DNA from: Paraflavitalea sp966211765
GTDB lineage: Bacteria > Bacteroidota > Bacteroidia > Chitinophagales > Chitinophagaceae
Assembly: GCA_966211765.1 (NCBI GenBank)
Contig: CBIHOV010000026.1
Coordinates: 1-64,000 of the forward strand
Direction of reading: 5' to 3'
Length of the DNA: 64,000 nucleotides
The translations under genes were made by a program, and so were the position numbers. Positions 49,660 through 59,273 of the stretch are shown here, piece by piece; positions within the stretch are counted from its first letter, which is position 1, and every line of letters begins with the position of its first letter. The notes under the pieces were generated by a model. It had not been told where the DNA came from and searched no databases. It worked only from the letters and a program-made list of their open reading frames with translations.

Positions 49660-50430
49660 TTAGCGACCTTGCATAGCGCTGAGCATATTGCCGTATACCG
49701 TGTTCAGGCTGCTTAAGTTGCCTGCCAGTTTAGCAATTTGTTCATGTGCTTTCTTAGCATCATCTACGCTGCCTTTCATGGTCTGAGAAGCCTCAGCCAG
49801 GTTGCTGTAGAAGGTGTTCATCGCTTTCAGGTGATTATTGGTATCCTGCAATTCCAGTTCGTAAATAGCATTCAGGGAACCCAAATTCTTGGTTAATACC
49901 TGAACCTGCTCATGGAATTGTTTAGTACTGTCTGCAGCATGATTAAAATGCGTGATGGTTGCAGTAGCGCCCTGGTAAGCATTTTTCATGGTTTCCAGTG
50001 CAGCAGATGCTTCCTTGGTCTTAGCTGAATAATCGCTGGTAGCTTTTACAGCATCAGACACATCGGCGATCTTGTCAACAGAAGTACCTAATTTCTTAAA
50101 GCCATCGCTCAATTTGCTCAGGTTAGCCGGCGTAATGTCAGCTTCCTGCAGCATTTTATCCATCTTATCCAGCGCTGGATTTCCCGCAGATGATGTGCCG
50201 CCAGCCAGTTTGGGTAATGCCTCAACAATGGCATGCATATCAGAACCGGGAGGTGGTAATATCGCATACACCACGAAGATAACAGCTTCAGTTATGAGGC
50301 CGGCTGTTAAGAAGAAGTCAGCAAGCGCCTGGTGCGTAATTTTTTGCCAGGCACCAAAGATTACAATAGCAGCGCCCATACAAACTACTACATTCACCAC
50401 TCTTTCGGTTGATTTAGAAACTCCAGCCAT
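49660..50430 (-). CDS. gldL: Type IX secretion / gliding motor protein GldL
   Basis: This 256-residue protein has two N-terminal transmembrane helices (about 11-31 and 36-56, VVNVVVCMGAAIVIFGAWQK then ALADFFLTAGLITEAVIFVVY). A conserved Glu in TEAVIF, at the end of the second helix, is the likely proton-path residue. A cytosolic coiled-coil tail with many Ala/Ser/Lys heptads follows. GldL with GldM forms the proton-driven motor of type IX secretion and gliding. It follows gldK by 142 nt, a gap large enough for its own promoter. Confidence 0.96.
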   Translation of the reverse strand: MAGVSKSTERVVNVVVCMGAAIVIFGAWQKITHQALADFFLTAGLITEAVIFVVYAILPPPGSDMHAIVEALPKLAGGTSSAGNPALDKMDKMLQEADITPANLSKLSDGFKKLGTSVDKIADVSDAVKATSDYSAKTKEASAALETMKNAYQGATATITHFNHAADSTKQFHEQVQVLTKNLGSLNAIYELELQDTNNHLKAMNTFYSNLAEASQTMKGSVDDAKKAHEQIAKLAGNLSSLNTVYGNMLSAMQGR

Positions 50431-50572
50431 AATTTTAATTGTTTAAATGGTTAGAAAACGGATTTTATAGGGTTAAATAGTGAAAACAATACTATATACT
50501 CTTGATCTCAGCGCATAGCGCTGCCATCAATAAACGGGTTAAGCAGCCAGTAAAGTACTCGTAAGCAGATTT

Positions 50573-51856
50573 TTATTTTTTCTGCATAGGAGGCAAGTCA
50601 ATTACACAACGGAAACCAATGTAAGACTTAGCAGTGTCCATGTATTCGTAGTTACGGGTACTGGTTTGCAGGAAATATCCCACATCTTTCCAGCTACCGC
50701 CACGAATTACTTTGCGTTTCATACGGGGAGGATCAGCATCATTCGCATTAAAACGAATGTCAGGGTTCATATCGTGTTGGAAGTTGTAAGCACCTTCATA
50801 ATACATGGAAGAAGTCCACTCAGCCACATTACCTGCCATGCAATACAGACCGAAGTCGTTAGGCCAGTAAGCATCAGCACGTACTGTATAAAATCCACCA
50901 TCTTCAGGGTAGTTACCACGGCCGGGTTTAAAGTTGGCCAGCAGACAGCCCTTTTTGTTCCTCAGGTAATAGTTACCCCAGGGGAACATAGATTGTGAAC
51001 GGCCACCGCGGGCAGCATATTCCCACTCTGCTTCGGTAGGCAGGCGGAAATCCGACTCGGAAGGCTTCTTTTTACTTTCGTTGAAAGAGTTGAGGTATTG
51101 CGTTCTCCACTCACAGAAAGCAGTGGCCTGCTTCCAGCTAACACCTACTACCGGGTAATTACCGAAGGCAGGGTGTGAGAAATAACGCTTGGTCATGGGT
51201 TCGTTATAGGAATAGCTGAAATCACGAATCCAGATCAAAGTATCGGGATAGATCTTTTCATCCTTCTTGATGATGAATTTGGAGCGGGGAACATTGGCAT
51301 TTTCTCTCTTGGATGCTTCCTTCAGATCGAAGATCTCAGAGTGATAGACCAGTTTGGCTGGATCAATGTCTTTTTTACCAAATACCCTGTTTTCAGGAGT
51401 CAGGATCATTTGGTCCATCTTTTCAATGGTTGCTTTATCATTCCATTTGATGGTTTTGGCTTTTTTCCAGTCAATTAAAAAGATGCCGTCCACCTCTTTA
51501 CCATACTGCAAACGCACAGCGGCTGTAGAGTCACGTACCCATTGTACAAACTGGCGGTATTCGTTGTTGGTAATTTCAGTGGCATCCATCCAGAAGCCAT
51601 TAATGGAAATCTGTTTGTTCCTTGCAGTGTAAGCATAGTTTACATCCTCATCGCTGGGGCCCATGTGGAAGGTTCCCGGTGGAATGTACACCATGCCTGG
51701 AGGCTTGGTCAAATTGTACTTGGCTGACGGAGACACACCATGAAGCTGGCCATCATTCGGCAAACCTTTGGAAGACTTCCCCAGCCCACATCCTGTGGCA
51801 ATGGAAAACATTGCCGCGATGGCTGTAAAGGCGGATAGGTTTTTCATTTTCATCAT
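50573..51856 (-). CDS. gldK: Type IX secretion / gliding lipoprotein GldK
   Basis: Starting at ATG 51856 gives 427 residues; ATG 51853 or 51847 are close alternatives, and the start at 51901 would precede the -7 element. The lipoprotein signal ends at IATGC (Cys23). The body is a formylglycine-enzyme/SUMF1-like domain: MVYIPPGTFHMGPSD, FRLPTEAEWEYAARGG, GNVAEWTSSMYY, and VIRGGSWKDVGYFLQTS near the end. In GldK/PorK this fold is structural: it forms the outer-membrane ring of type IX secretion. It is the first gene of the gldKLMN cluster. Confidence 0.96.
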   Translation of the reverse strand: MMKMKNLSAFTAIAAMFSIATGCGLGKSSKGLPNDGQLHGVSPSAKYNLTKPPGMVYIPPGTFHMGPSDEDVNYAYTARNKQISINGFWMDATEITNNEYRQFVQWVRDSTAAVRLQYGKEVDGIFLIDWKKAKTIKWNDKATIEKMDQMILTPENRVFGKKDIDPAKLVYHSEIFDLKEASKRENANVPRSKFIIKKDEKIYPDTLIWIRDFSYSYNEPMTKRYFSHPAFGNYPVVGVSWKQATAFCEWRTQYLNSFNESKKKPSESDFRLPTEAEWEYAARGGRSQSMFPWGNYYLRNKKGCLLANFKPGRGNYPEDGGFYTVRADAYWPNDFGLYCMAGNVAEWTSSMYYEGAYNFQHDMNPDIRFNANDADPPRMKRKVIRGGSWKDVGYFLQTSTRNYEYMDTAKSYIGFRCVIDLPPMQKK

Positions 51857-51872
51857 ATTAAAGGGTATTGGG

Positions 51873-51903
51873 CAAAAATAATGTTTTACCGACTTCATCA
51901 CAA
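51873..51903 (-). promoter_or_regulatory. gldK operon promoter
   Basis: On the minus strand, TTG (complement of 51901-51903), a 20-bp spacer, and TATTTTTG (complement of 51873-51880) form a full -33/-7 promoter. It lies 16 nt before ATG 51856 and fixes the start. Confidence 0.75.
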
Positions 51904-52000
51904 GTTTAGAATTTATTTTTTAAAACTGCAATACAGAACTCCAGCAAAGGAATAAACGATGCTTGAAACCAGATTATTGTATTCTTAAAAAGATTAAGTT

Positions 52001-54067
52001 TTACACATTTTCCATCAAGTGAACTAATGCATCTACCTCATTTACAGGCAGTTGACATGCATAATTCCGGCATAAAAAAATTGATGTGCCGGATGAATCA
52101 GGCTTTTGGCCCAACATGGGAAAATCCTGGTTTGAGGGTTCAGAGGGAGCGGATTGAAGTACGTGGATAGGTATGAATCGTCGTAAAACATCCTCGCGAA
52201 GCATTGCAAAATTCCCGCCAATAATCGCTATCTCCGGGATGGTATAAGTAAGCGCCTGGATCATGGTGGCCCATACACCAAAAGAACCAGGATACCGACT
52301 CACCGTTTGCTGCAGTAAAGCACATAGCTGCACACTTCGCTCGCGCCAACCGGGTATATCAAAAATAATACCCAGGCAATAGAGGTTAATGGCCATCACT
52401 GCATTGCCCGAAGGCACAGCCCCATCATACACTTCCTTTTTACGTACGATAATATCGGCCTGTCCGGTTGGTGTAAAAAAGAAAAAACCTGTATCCGGCT
52501 CACTAAAGTTGTCGAGAACGTAGGTTGTAAGCGTTTTAGCCCTGTACAAATACCCCATATCACCCGTCACCTCCTGCAGCTGCAACAATGCCTGTATCAG
52601 GCAGGAATAGTCGTCCAGGAAGGCAGGGTATTTGGCCACCCCTTCTTTGTAGGTATGGTGAAACGACCCGTCAGGCAGTTGAAAACGCTCCAGCAGGAAA
52701 TCCATATTGCGGATAGCTACTTCCCGGTAATGATCCTCGCCCAGGGCCGCCGCCGCTTTGCAATATGCATGGTTCATCAGCGCATTCCAGCCCAGCAGCT
52801 GCTTGTCATCCAGCAATGGCCGGATACGCCTGTTCCTGTGCTGCATTAATATCCCCCGGCATTTGTCCATCCGCTGCCACAGATCATCTATCATAAGATC
52901 ATGCCGGGCCGCAAACTCCGCAGGAGGCATTTTGATGTTCAGGATGGTCTTATGTTCCCAGTTTCCTCCCTCCTGCACATCATAGAAGGCGCAAAACAGG
53001 GCAGCATCTTCACCCAGTAGGGCATCGATGACCTGTTTATCCCACACGTAGTACCTCCCCTCTTCCCCTTCACTATCCGCATCCAGGGCAGAATAAAAGC
53101 CATATTCCGTCGATAGCATTTCCCTTTCGGTAAAAGAGAGTGTTTGCCGGATGGCCCTTTCGTACATAGGATTGTGGGTAAGCTGGTAAGCTTCACTTAA
53201 AACGATCACCAGCAAGGCATTATCATACAGCATCTTTTCAAAGTGAGGTACCAGCCACGCAGTGTCCGTAGCATAGCGGGCAAAACCACCGCCCAGCTGG
53301 TCGTAAATACCGCCCAGTATCATTTTATCGAGACTGAGGCAGGCCTGTTTTAATGCCTCTTCCTTTTTGGTGTAGTAGTAATGGTGGAGCAGGAACTGGA
53401 TGGTAAATGTTTGTGGGAATTTAGGGGCCCTGCCAAAGCCTCCTTCCTCCTGGTCGGCCGTTTTCATGATGTTGGCGTACATCAGGCTGGCTTTTTCCCT
53501 ACTGAAATGGGTGGCCGGGTCAATATCCAGTGTTGTTACCTGCTGAAGGCCAAATTCGTTGGAACGCAGCAGGTGCTGGGTAAGGTTTTCCGCCTGGTCT
53601 TCTATCGCCTGCCTTTTCTCCCGGAAAGCATTGTTTACCCCCGTAAGCACATCCTTCCAGGAAGGCCGGTTAGCTACCGGCCGGGGAGGGAAATAAGTGC
53701 CGCCATAAAAAGGCTTGCCTGCAGGAGTGAGGAATGCATTTAACGGCCAGCCCCCGCTGCCAGTCATAGTTTGCACCGCATCCATGTAAATATGGTCCAG
53801 GTCGGGGCGCTCTTCCCGGTCAATCTTGATATTGATAAAGTGCTCATTCATGAAAGAAGCGGTGACCTCGTCTTCGAAGCTCTCCTTTTCCATTACATGG
53901 CACCAATGACAGGCAGCATAGCCAATGCTTACCAGGATGGGCTTATTTTCGGCCTTTGCCCTGGTCAGGGCTTCTTCACCCCAGGGATACCAATCCACGG
54001 GATTATGGGCATGCTGCAATAAATAAGGGCTGCTTTCTTTACTTAACCTGTTGGTAAACTTACTCAT
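52001..54067 (-). CDS. DUF255 thioredoxin-domain protein (YyaL/SPATA20 family)
   Basis: Starting at ATG 54067 gives 688 residues; a GTG 51 nt upstream adds an unlike lead. The N-terminal domain is thioredoxin-like with NPVDWYPWGEEAL and CHWCHVMEKESF (a CxxC), EEAGGWP-type loops and FYGGTYFPP. The long C-terminal part is an alpha/alpha toroid like N-acylglucosamine 2-epimerases and glycosidases: GGIYDQLGGGFARYATD, WLVPHFEKMLYDNALL and DDYSCLIQALLQLQ. The biochemical role of the family is unknown. It is the gene between gldK and hemD on the minus strand. Confidence 0.93.
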   Translation of the reverse strand: MSKFTNRLSKESSPYLLQHAHNPVDWYPWGEEALTRAKAENKPILVSIGYAACHWCHVMEKESFEDEVTASFMNEHFINIKIDREERPDLDHIYMDAVQTMTGSGGWPLNAFLTPAGKPFYGGTYFPPRPVANRPSWKDVLTGVNNAFREKRQAIEDQAENLTQHLLRSNEFGLQQVTTLDIDPATHFSREKASLMYANIMKTADQEEGGFGRAPKFPQTFTIQFLLHHYYYTKKEEALKQACLSLDKMILGGIYDQLGGGFARYATDTAWLVPHFEKMLYDNALLVIVLSEAYQLTHNPMYERAIRQTLSFTEREMLSTEYGFYSALDADSEGEEGRYYVWDKQVIDALLGEDAALFCAFYDVQEGGNWEHKTILNIKMPPAEFAARHDLMIDDLWQRMDKCRGILMQHRNRRIRPLLDDKQLLGWNALMNHAYCKAAAALGEDHYREVAIRNMDFLLERFQLPDGSFHHTYKEGVAKYPAFLDDYSCLIQALLQLQEVTGDMGYLYRAKTLTTYVLDNFSEPDTGFFFFTPTGQADIIVRKKEVYDGAVPSGNAVMAINLYCLGIIFDIPGWRERSVQLCALLQQTVSRYPGSFGVWATMIQALTYTIPEIAIIGGNFAMLREDVLRRFIPIHVLQSAPSEPSNQDFPMLGQKPDSSGTSIFLCRNYACQLPVNEVDALVHLMENV

Positions 54068-54174
54068 GGTACGCGGTTGATCGAAAACTGGTGATTCGGA
54101 TAGTTGAGTTGTGGGCACAATGATGCCTGCAGCTCAAGCCAAAGCTCGCAGCTTTCTGTTACTCCAGCGTAAAT

Positions 54175-54984
54175 TTACTTCTTCTTTAAAATACCAGACA
54201 GGTATTGTTCCAGTGCTGCCACCATGGAAGGCGCCTGGGGTTGGGGAGCTTTAATGTCTAAGGTAAGGCCGGCATCTTCGATGGCACGGGAAGTATTGCT
54301 GCCAAAGGCGCCAATACGCGTACCATTTTGTTTGAACCGGGGACAGTTATCAAAGAGGCTTTTTACACCGCTGGGGGTAAAAAAGCAGATGATATCAAAT
54401 TCTGTATTGTCCAGCACTTCCTTTACATCATTGCTGATGGTGCGGTACATAAAGGGGGTTGCATAACCACAATTGTTACTCTTCAGCCAGCCTACGATCT
54501 CGTTATCCTGCTGGTTTTCAGAGCATGGGTAAAGGAACTTCTCGTTCTCTTTGTGCTTGTTCACCACATCAAACATGCTTTTGTTGGTGCCATCAGCGCC
54601 ATAAAAAACCTTGCGTTTGCGGTAAAGAATGAATTTTTGGAGGTACAAAGCGACCGCTTCGGTAATGCAGAAGTACTTGGTATCCTGCGATACGCTTACT
54701 TTCATTTCTTCGCAGATGCGGAAGAAATGATCAATTGCATTGCGGCTGGTAAAGATGACAGCAGAGAATTGCGCAATTTCAATCTTTTGCCGGCGGAATT
54801 CCTTGGAAGGGATCCCATCTACACGGATAAAGGGATGAAACAGCAATTCCACACTGTACTTCCTGGCAAGCTCGAAGTACGGTGATTTGTCGGTCTCTGG
54901 TCTGGGTTGGGTGATCAATATTTTTTTAATCACACTAATCGAATTAAGATCAGTTGCTACGTTTTTAGCCCCGTTTTTAACCAT
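54175..54984 (-). CDS. hemD: Uroporphyrinogen-III synthase (HemD)
   Basis: Starting at ATG 54984 gives 269 residues; a TTG start at 55029 would lie upstream of the promoter. The two-domain alpha/beta HemD fold is visible: KKILITQPRPETDKSPYFELA, FSAVIFTSRNAIDHFF (first domain), then FDIICFFTPSGVKSLF, GTRIGAFGSNTSRAIEDAGL (second domain). It cyclises hydroxymethylbilane to uroporphyrinogen III in heme synthesis. HemD sequences diverge widely, so confidence rests on these motifs and position. DUF4271 lies directly upstream, a recurrent neighbour in Bacteroidota. Confidence 0.88.
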   Translation of the reverse strand: MVKNGAKNVATDLNSISVIKKILITQPRPETDKSPYFELARKYSVELLFHPFIRVDGIPSKEFRRQKIEIAQFSAVIFTSRNAIDHFFRICEEMKVSVSQDTKYFCITEAVALYLQKFILYRKRKVFYGADGTNKSMFDVVNKHKENEKFLYPCSENQQDNEIVGWLKSNNCGYATPFMYRTISNDVKEVLDNTEFDIICFFTPSGVKSLFDNCPRFKQNGTRIGAFGSNTSRAIEDAGLTLDIKAPQPQAPSMVAALEQYLSGILKKK

Positions 54985-55004
54985 ATTTGTGCCGTATGGA
55001 TTTG

Positions 55005-55012
55005 CAAAATTA
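55005..55012 (-). promoter_or_regulatory. -7 promoter element of hemD
   Basis: The minus strand reads TAATTTTG, an exact match, 20 nt before ATG 54984. A TTG (complement of 55034-55036) sits 21 bp upstream. The element overlaps the DUF4271 stop codon, so hemD can be expressed alone. Confidence 0.6.
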
Positions 55013-56074
55013 ATAAGTTCTTTCCACAAAAATCAATAACACCTTGTAAATCAGCAATAGGGGTGCTATTTCGAAGGCGCAAAGGTATACAAAAAAATGG
55101 AACCGGCTTACCTTAATTTCATTCCGTATTGGTTTATAAGAGATTATGAACCGGTAAGCCAGGGTTAACGCCAACATTATGAATGCCAGCGTAATTATTA
55201 CCGGTAGAAAAGACCCATAGGGAAAGGCCATGAGTATTAAAACCGGCACCAGGAAAATACCGACCATCTTATTAACCATGAAGATGATGAATATATAAGT
55301 ATCGGTTGCATTGCTCACGTTGAAAATCCAGCCGATGATCTTAAGAATAATGAACTTACCAAGGTAAATAGCCAGCACCAGGAGACAGCCATAAGCCCAC
55401 AACAACCATAGGCTTTGCTCCGGCATAATTTCGTAGAACCTGCCCACAAAAGCCAGGAACATACCACCGGTACTCACAAAAAGAATATTCAGGAATAGGG
55501 AGGGCAGTGGCGCCTGCGACAGTTGCTCCCTGAGCTGTTGCTGGCGCATAGTGGCGCGGAAGAACAGGGTGGTAATATTATGCAGGTACTTATAGAAGAA
55601 TAAGCGGATGATGGCATAATAGAATAAGAGCCCGAAAAGAATATAGAATACACTGTCGGTATTGCCAGCCCCGGCCTCCCTCAACAACAGCACACGGGGT
55701 TTCCCTTTAAAGTTATAATAAGGATGTTCACGCAATGCGGCCTGGTATCCTGGAAGTGTATTTTCAGCCGACCTTGCTTCTACTTTGATCTCCTGACTGG
55801 GGCTGGGGTTGATGATGGTTGCTGTGGTATCCTGCCTGCCGATAGTGGTATCCGGGGCGGGTGTGATAGCTGGTAGAACAGCTTTTGCGCTGGTATCTGC
55901 CTTTTTCTTAATGCTTACAGCCTTCCGGATGCTGGTATCTTTCTTTACCGGTGTATCCTGTGGCACAGGAACAACCGGGTCGGGTTGCCGCACGGCAGAA
56001 TCACCCTGGGTTTGTGCAAAGGAAAATTGGGACAACAGGATACAACAAAAGACAAGTAGTACAATTTTTTTCAC
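55010..56074 (-). CDS. DUF4271 integral membrane protein
   Basis: Starting at GTG 56074 gives 354 residues with a signal peptide (MKKIVLLVFCCILLSQFSFAQ). A Pro/Thr/Lys-rich extracytoplasmic segment (about 22-140) follows, then a C-terminal membrane domain with about six to seven helices. Its last part, RFHFFVYLCAFEIAPLLLIYKVLLIF, is the mark of DUF4271. A longer frame to 56200 is rejected because a -7 element lies inside it. The function is unknown; its usual place is just upstream of hemD, here with a 25-nt gap. Confidence 0.85.
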   Translation of the reverse strand: MKKIVLLVFCCILLSQFSFAQTQGDSAVRQPDPVVPVPQDTPVKKDTSIRKAVSIKKKADTSAKAVLPAITPAPDTTIGRQDTTATIINPSPSQEIKVEARSAENTLPGYQAALREHPYYNFKGKPRVLLLREAGAGNTDSVFYILFGLLFYYAIIRLFFYKYLHNITTLFFRATMRQQQLREQLSQAPLPSLFLNILFVSTGGMFLAFVGRFYEIMPEQSLWLLWAYGCLLVLAIYLGKFIILKIIGWIFNVSNATDTYIFIIFMVNKMVGIFLVPVLILMAFPYGSFLPVIITLAFIMLALTLAYRFIISYKPIRNEIKVSRFHFFVYLCAFEIAPLLLIYKVLLIFVERTY

Positions 56075-56092
56075 CAGCAATAATTGGGTGTG

Positions 56093-56100
56093 CAAAAGTA
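56093..56100 (-). promoter_or_regulatory. -7 promoter element of the DUF4271 gene
   Basis: The minus strand reads TACTTTTG, an exact match to TAnnTTTG, 18 nt before GTG 56074. Confidence 0.55.
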
Positions 56101-56229
56101 TTAAGAATCCTGAACAATGAATGGAGAACGATGAAGTATGTTCATTCATTATCCAAAACAGCAGAAGTTTGTGTAAGCAATCCCGGTTTGACGCATCCAC
56201 TCCTCCCCTTAACAGAACGGCTATCCTTT

Positions 56230-58014
56230 TTAGAAATAGTTTACGTACCCCAGGTGTATCTTGGATTGGCGAAGGTTGAATTTGGCATCATCCCGCTTTC
56301 CGGCTGCATAGGAAATATTGAAGATGCCAGCCTTGGTTTCAAAGGCCATTCCCAATCCCACCCCCAAAAATGTATTGCTCAGGTTTACTGAGGGCATGGT
56401 GTTTTTAGCCCAGCCCACATCAGTAAACGCAAACATAAAAGAGTTCTGTCCCAGTAAATACCGGTATTCTACTGTACCCACCGCATAACGGGAGGCGAAA
56501 ATGCTTTCTTCATCAAAGCCCCGCAACAGGCGGTAACCGCCGATCTGGAACAGCTCATTCCTGTAAATACTGGGACTTTGGAACCAGCCGCCATTCACCG
56601 CAGTTTTCAGGGTGGAGGCCCTGGTTAGCCTGAAATAATGCGCAGCAGCCAGTTTGATCCTGAACTGGTAAGCATTGAGGTTCACCGTATCATACAGGCT
56701 GTTAAAGTCAAAATCGGGATCACTGGCATCCCGGAGCTTCACAATAGAACTGTTCTTATTGATCTTTTTGGTACCGGCAGAAGTATTGATCACTATTTCA
56801 TTGCCCCGGCGGGGATTGAAGCGGTAATCGGTATTGAACCATTCGTAATTAATGCCAATATTCACCGAACGTACATCGGCTTCCGTGGGCAGCTGGTGTG
56901 TATTCTTCACCCGTACGGTATCTACCGAAAGCAGGTTGGTGCTTAAGTTTTGAATGTATACACTGCCGGTTTGATTGGAGGAGAGGGCATATTGAAGCCC
57001 CAGCAGCAGGCTGATATTTACAAAGGTGGAATCCTTTTTAAAGAGGTCGAAGCCAAAGTTGATGCCGAAAGGTGAATTAAAAAGGTAGGGATAGGCAAAA
57101 ACAACATTGAGCCGCGGCGATTTTACCTGCACCTGCTGCCAGTTGAGCCCAATCGTTTCCCCACCACCCAGCGCATTTTTCAGGTTGATCGTTGCCTCAC
57201 CCGTAACGAGTAGTTTATTATTCGCCAACTGGTCATTAGCAGGCAGCAAGCCTACCAGCACGTTGATCTGACTGCTCTTTTTGGGAGCCAGGTAAAGATT
57301 GAGGATGGACCCCGTTCCCAGCAATGTCATATCCCAGGGCTGTTGTTCCTGTACATACGGCAGCTCACTCAGTTTTTTGCTCACGGCCTGCAATTTTTCT
57401 TTCCTGAAAATACTGCCGTTGGGGATACTCAGGTAATGCTGCAGGAAGGACGATGAAAGCTTTGCATTGCCCTTGTTATAAATGCTGTCAATTTTGTAGA
57501 GCGGTCCCTTTTCCACCAGCAGGGTAGCCTGGAAAGCATTTTCCTGCAGGGTGATACTATCCAGTTTTATCCGTGCAAAAGGATACCCATTGTTCTCCAG
57601 GTAATCCAGTATTCTCTGTTGCAGGTTTTGCAATTGCTGAAAATCCACCGGCTTTTGTGCGTTGAGCTTTTTCCCGCCCCAGTTTACCTGTTCCAGTATT
57701 TTACGGTCAACAGAGTCCGTGTTCAGCCGGGTCCATTTTAGGGGATCACCCACATACAGATGCATAACAGCTGATAAACTGTCATAGCGAATACTATCTA
57801 CCGAGGAGGCCGGATATCCTTTTGACAAAAGCAGGGCGGGGAGATTGTTGACGTATTCAGTGCAGAGTACCTGATTCCTGAAATCGGTCTGCAGGCGCAG
57901 TTGTTGTTTTATGAAAGTACTGTCTTTATCTACCGGGATGATCTGTAACCGGTATTGTGCCTGCAGCAGCAGGGGCAACAGAAAGAGGATGACAAAAACG
58001 GCTCTTCTGCACAT
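56230..58014 (-). CDS. BamA/TamA-family outer-membrane protein
   Basis: Starting at ATG 58014 gives 594 residues with signal MCRRAVFVILFLLPLLLQAQ; ATG 58041/58044 are alternatives. The N-terminal part (about 30-230) contains POTRA-like repeats: RILDYLENNGYPFARIKLDSI and KIDSIYNKGNAKLSSSFLQHYL. The C-terminal part is a 16-strand-type Omp85 barrel with the loop-6 motif RGFDEESIFASRYAVGTVEYRY (the V/IRGF-like RGF residues) and FAFTDVGWAKN. Omp85 proteins insert or export outer-membrane proteins; this one is shorter than BamA (two to three POTRA domains) and more like TamA or a lipid-type relative. It is divergent from hemW. Confidence 0.85.
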   Translation of the reverse strand: MCRRAVFVILFLLPLLLQAQYRLQIIPVDKDSTFIKQQLRLQTDFRNQVLCTEYVNNLPALLLSKGYPASSVDSIRYDSLSAVMHLYVGDPLKWTRLNTDSVDRKILEQVNWGGKKLNAQKPVDFQQLQNLQQRILDYLENNGYPFARIKLDSITLQENAFQATLLVEKGPLYKIDSIYNKGNAKLSSSFLQHYLSIPNGSIFRKEKLQAVSKKLSELPYVQEQQPWDMTLLGTGSILNLYLAPKKSSQINVLVGLLPANDQLANNKLLVTGEATINLKNALGGGETIGLNWQQVQVKSPRLNVVFAYPYLFNSPFGINFGFDLFKKDSTFVNISLLLGLQYALSSNQTGSVYIQNLSTNLLSVDTVRVKNTHQLPTEADVRSVNIGINYEWFNTDYRFNPRRGNEIVINTSAGTKKINKNSSIVKLRDASDPDFDFNSLYDTVNLNAYQFRIKLAAAHYFRLTRASTLKTAVNGGWFQSPSIYRNELFQIGGYRLLRGFDEESIFASRYAVGTVEYRYLLGQNSFMFAFTDVGWAKNTMPSVNLSNTFLGVGLGMAFETKAGIFNISYAAGKRDDAKFNLRQSKIHLGYVNYF

Positions 58015-58029
58015 GTTCCTATATACTGC

Positions 58030-58037
58030 TACCTTTG
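58030..58037 (+). promoter_or_regulatory. -7 promoter element of hemW
   Basis: TACCTTTG is an exact TAnnTTTG match, 54 nt before the hemW ATG. It overlaps the longer N-terminal start options of the divergent Omp85 gene, which favours the 58014 start there. Confidence 0.5.
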
Positions 58038-58091
58038 TCATCATCCATTTCAACAATTGAACTGTAATATCCGATAAAAATACGGAACACA

Positions 58092-59213
58092 ATGGCAGGC
58101 ATTTACATACATATACCCTTTTGCAAACGTGCTTGTCATTATTGTAACTTTCATTTTTCTACGTCCCTCAACCTAAAGAACGATTTTTTAACGGCTTTAT
58201 TGAAAGAAATTGAACTACAGCAGGAATACCTGGCCGGAGAAGTGGTCGAAACCATCTACTTTGGCGGCGGCACGCCTTCCTTGCTGAGTGTGGAGGAACT
58301 GGAAAGCATATTCCTAACCCTCCGCCGCCACTTCACCATTGGCGGCGATGCCGAAATAACCCTGGAAGCCAATCCGGATGATATTACCTTATCCACCCTG
58401 CTCAACTGGAAGCAGGCAGGGATCAACCGGCTGAGTATAGGGGTACAATCTTTTTTTGAAGAGGACCTTCAATGGATGAACCGGGCACATACGGCCACCC
58501 AGGCCATAGACAATTTACAACTGGCCATAGAGCAATTTAACAACCTAACGATTGATCTTATTTACGGAACTCCCACCCTCTCCGATGAACGCTGGCAACA
58601 GAATGTAAAACGGGCCTTCGAAATGGGCATACCCCATCTCTCCTGCTATGCTTTAACAGTAGAACCTAAGACAGCGCTGGATACCATGATTCGCAAACAC
58701 CAGATCAGTAATGTGCAGCCCGAAGACCAGGCCCGTCAATTCCTGTTATTGATGGACTGGACGGAAGCAGCAGGCTACGAACATTATGAGATATCCAATT
58801 TCGCTTTGCGCGGTCACCGCAGCCGGCACAATAGTTCTTACTGGCAGGGTAAAAAATACCTTGGCCTGGGTCCGTCGGCCCATTCTTTCAATGGCCAGGG
58901 CAGACAGTGGAATATTGCCAACAATGCCTTGTATGTTCAGTCTTTGAAACAGGGCACCGTTCCTTTTGAGGTGGAAATACTAACGCCCGATCAAAGGCTC
59001 AATGAGTACATTATGACCTCCCTGCGCACCATGGAAGGACTTAGCCTGGAACGTGTAGCCCAATTAAGCGGCGAGAAGATGAGCAGTGCAGTACAAAAGA
59101 ACAGTTCCCGTTTCGTAGAGCAACAATTATTGCTGGAGAAAGAGGGAAGACTTATACTAACAAAGCAAGGAAAGCTGTTTGACGATGGGATCGCTAGTGA
59201 TTTGTTTGTATGA
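58092..59213 (+). CDS. hemW: Radical SAM family heme chaperone HemW
   Basis: This 373-residue radical SAM protein has the cluster motif CKRACHYCNF (Cys at 12, 16, 19, with a fourth Cys absent as expected), FGGGTPSLLS, EANPDDITLSTL and RLSIGVQSF. HemW is a heme-binding chaperone related to HemN but without coproporphyrinogen oxidase activity. The sequence cannot fully separate HemW from oxygen-independent coproporphyrinogen oxidase; the short length and missing HemN N-terminal part favour HemW. hemD lies about 3 kb away on the other strand. Confidence 0.92.
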   Translation: MAGIYIHIPFCKRACHYCNFHFSTSLNLKNDFLTALLKEIELQQEYLAGEVVETIYFGGGTPSLLSVEELESIFLTLRRHFTIGGDAEITLEANPDDITLSTLLNWKQAGINRLSIGVQSFFEEDLQWMNRAHTATQAIDNLQLAIEQFNNLTIDLIYGTPTLSDERWQQNVKRAFEMGIPHLSCYALTVEPKTALDTMIRKHQISNVQPEDQARQFLLLMDWTEAAGYEHYEISNFALRGHRSRHNSSYWQGKKYLGLGPSAHSFNGQGRQWNIANNALYVQSLKQGTVPFEVEILTPDQRLNEYIMTSLRTMEGLSLERVAQLSGEKMSSAVQKNSSRFVEQQLLLEKEGRLILTKQGKLFDDGIASDLFV

Positions 59214-59223
59214 TACCAAAAAA

Positions 59224-59253
59224 GAAGTCGTCTCAAAAGATTGAGACGACTTC
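59224..59253. terminator. Intrinsic terminator between hemW and the DNRLRE lipoprotein gene
   Basis: GAAGTCGTCTCAA (59224-59236) pairs perfectly with TTGAGACGACTTC (59241-59253). On the minus strand a T6 run follows; on the plus strand the tail is short, so the site serves mainly the minus-strand gene. Confidence 0.85.
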
Positions 59254-59273
59254 CACTCATTATATCAATAGAT

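Noticed and set aside
50573..51856. gldK considered as an active formylglycine-generating enzyme
   Set aside because: The SUMF1-like fold is shared, but the lipoprotein signal and the gldL-gldM-gldN neighbours mark it as GldK, a structural ring protein.
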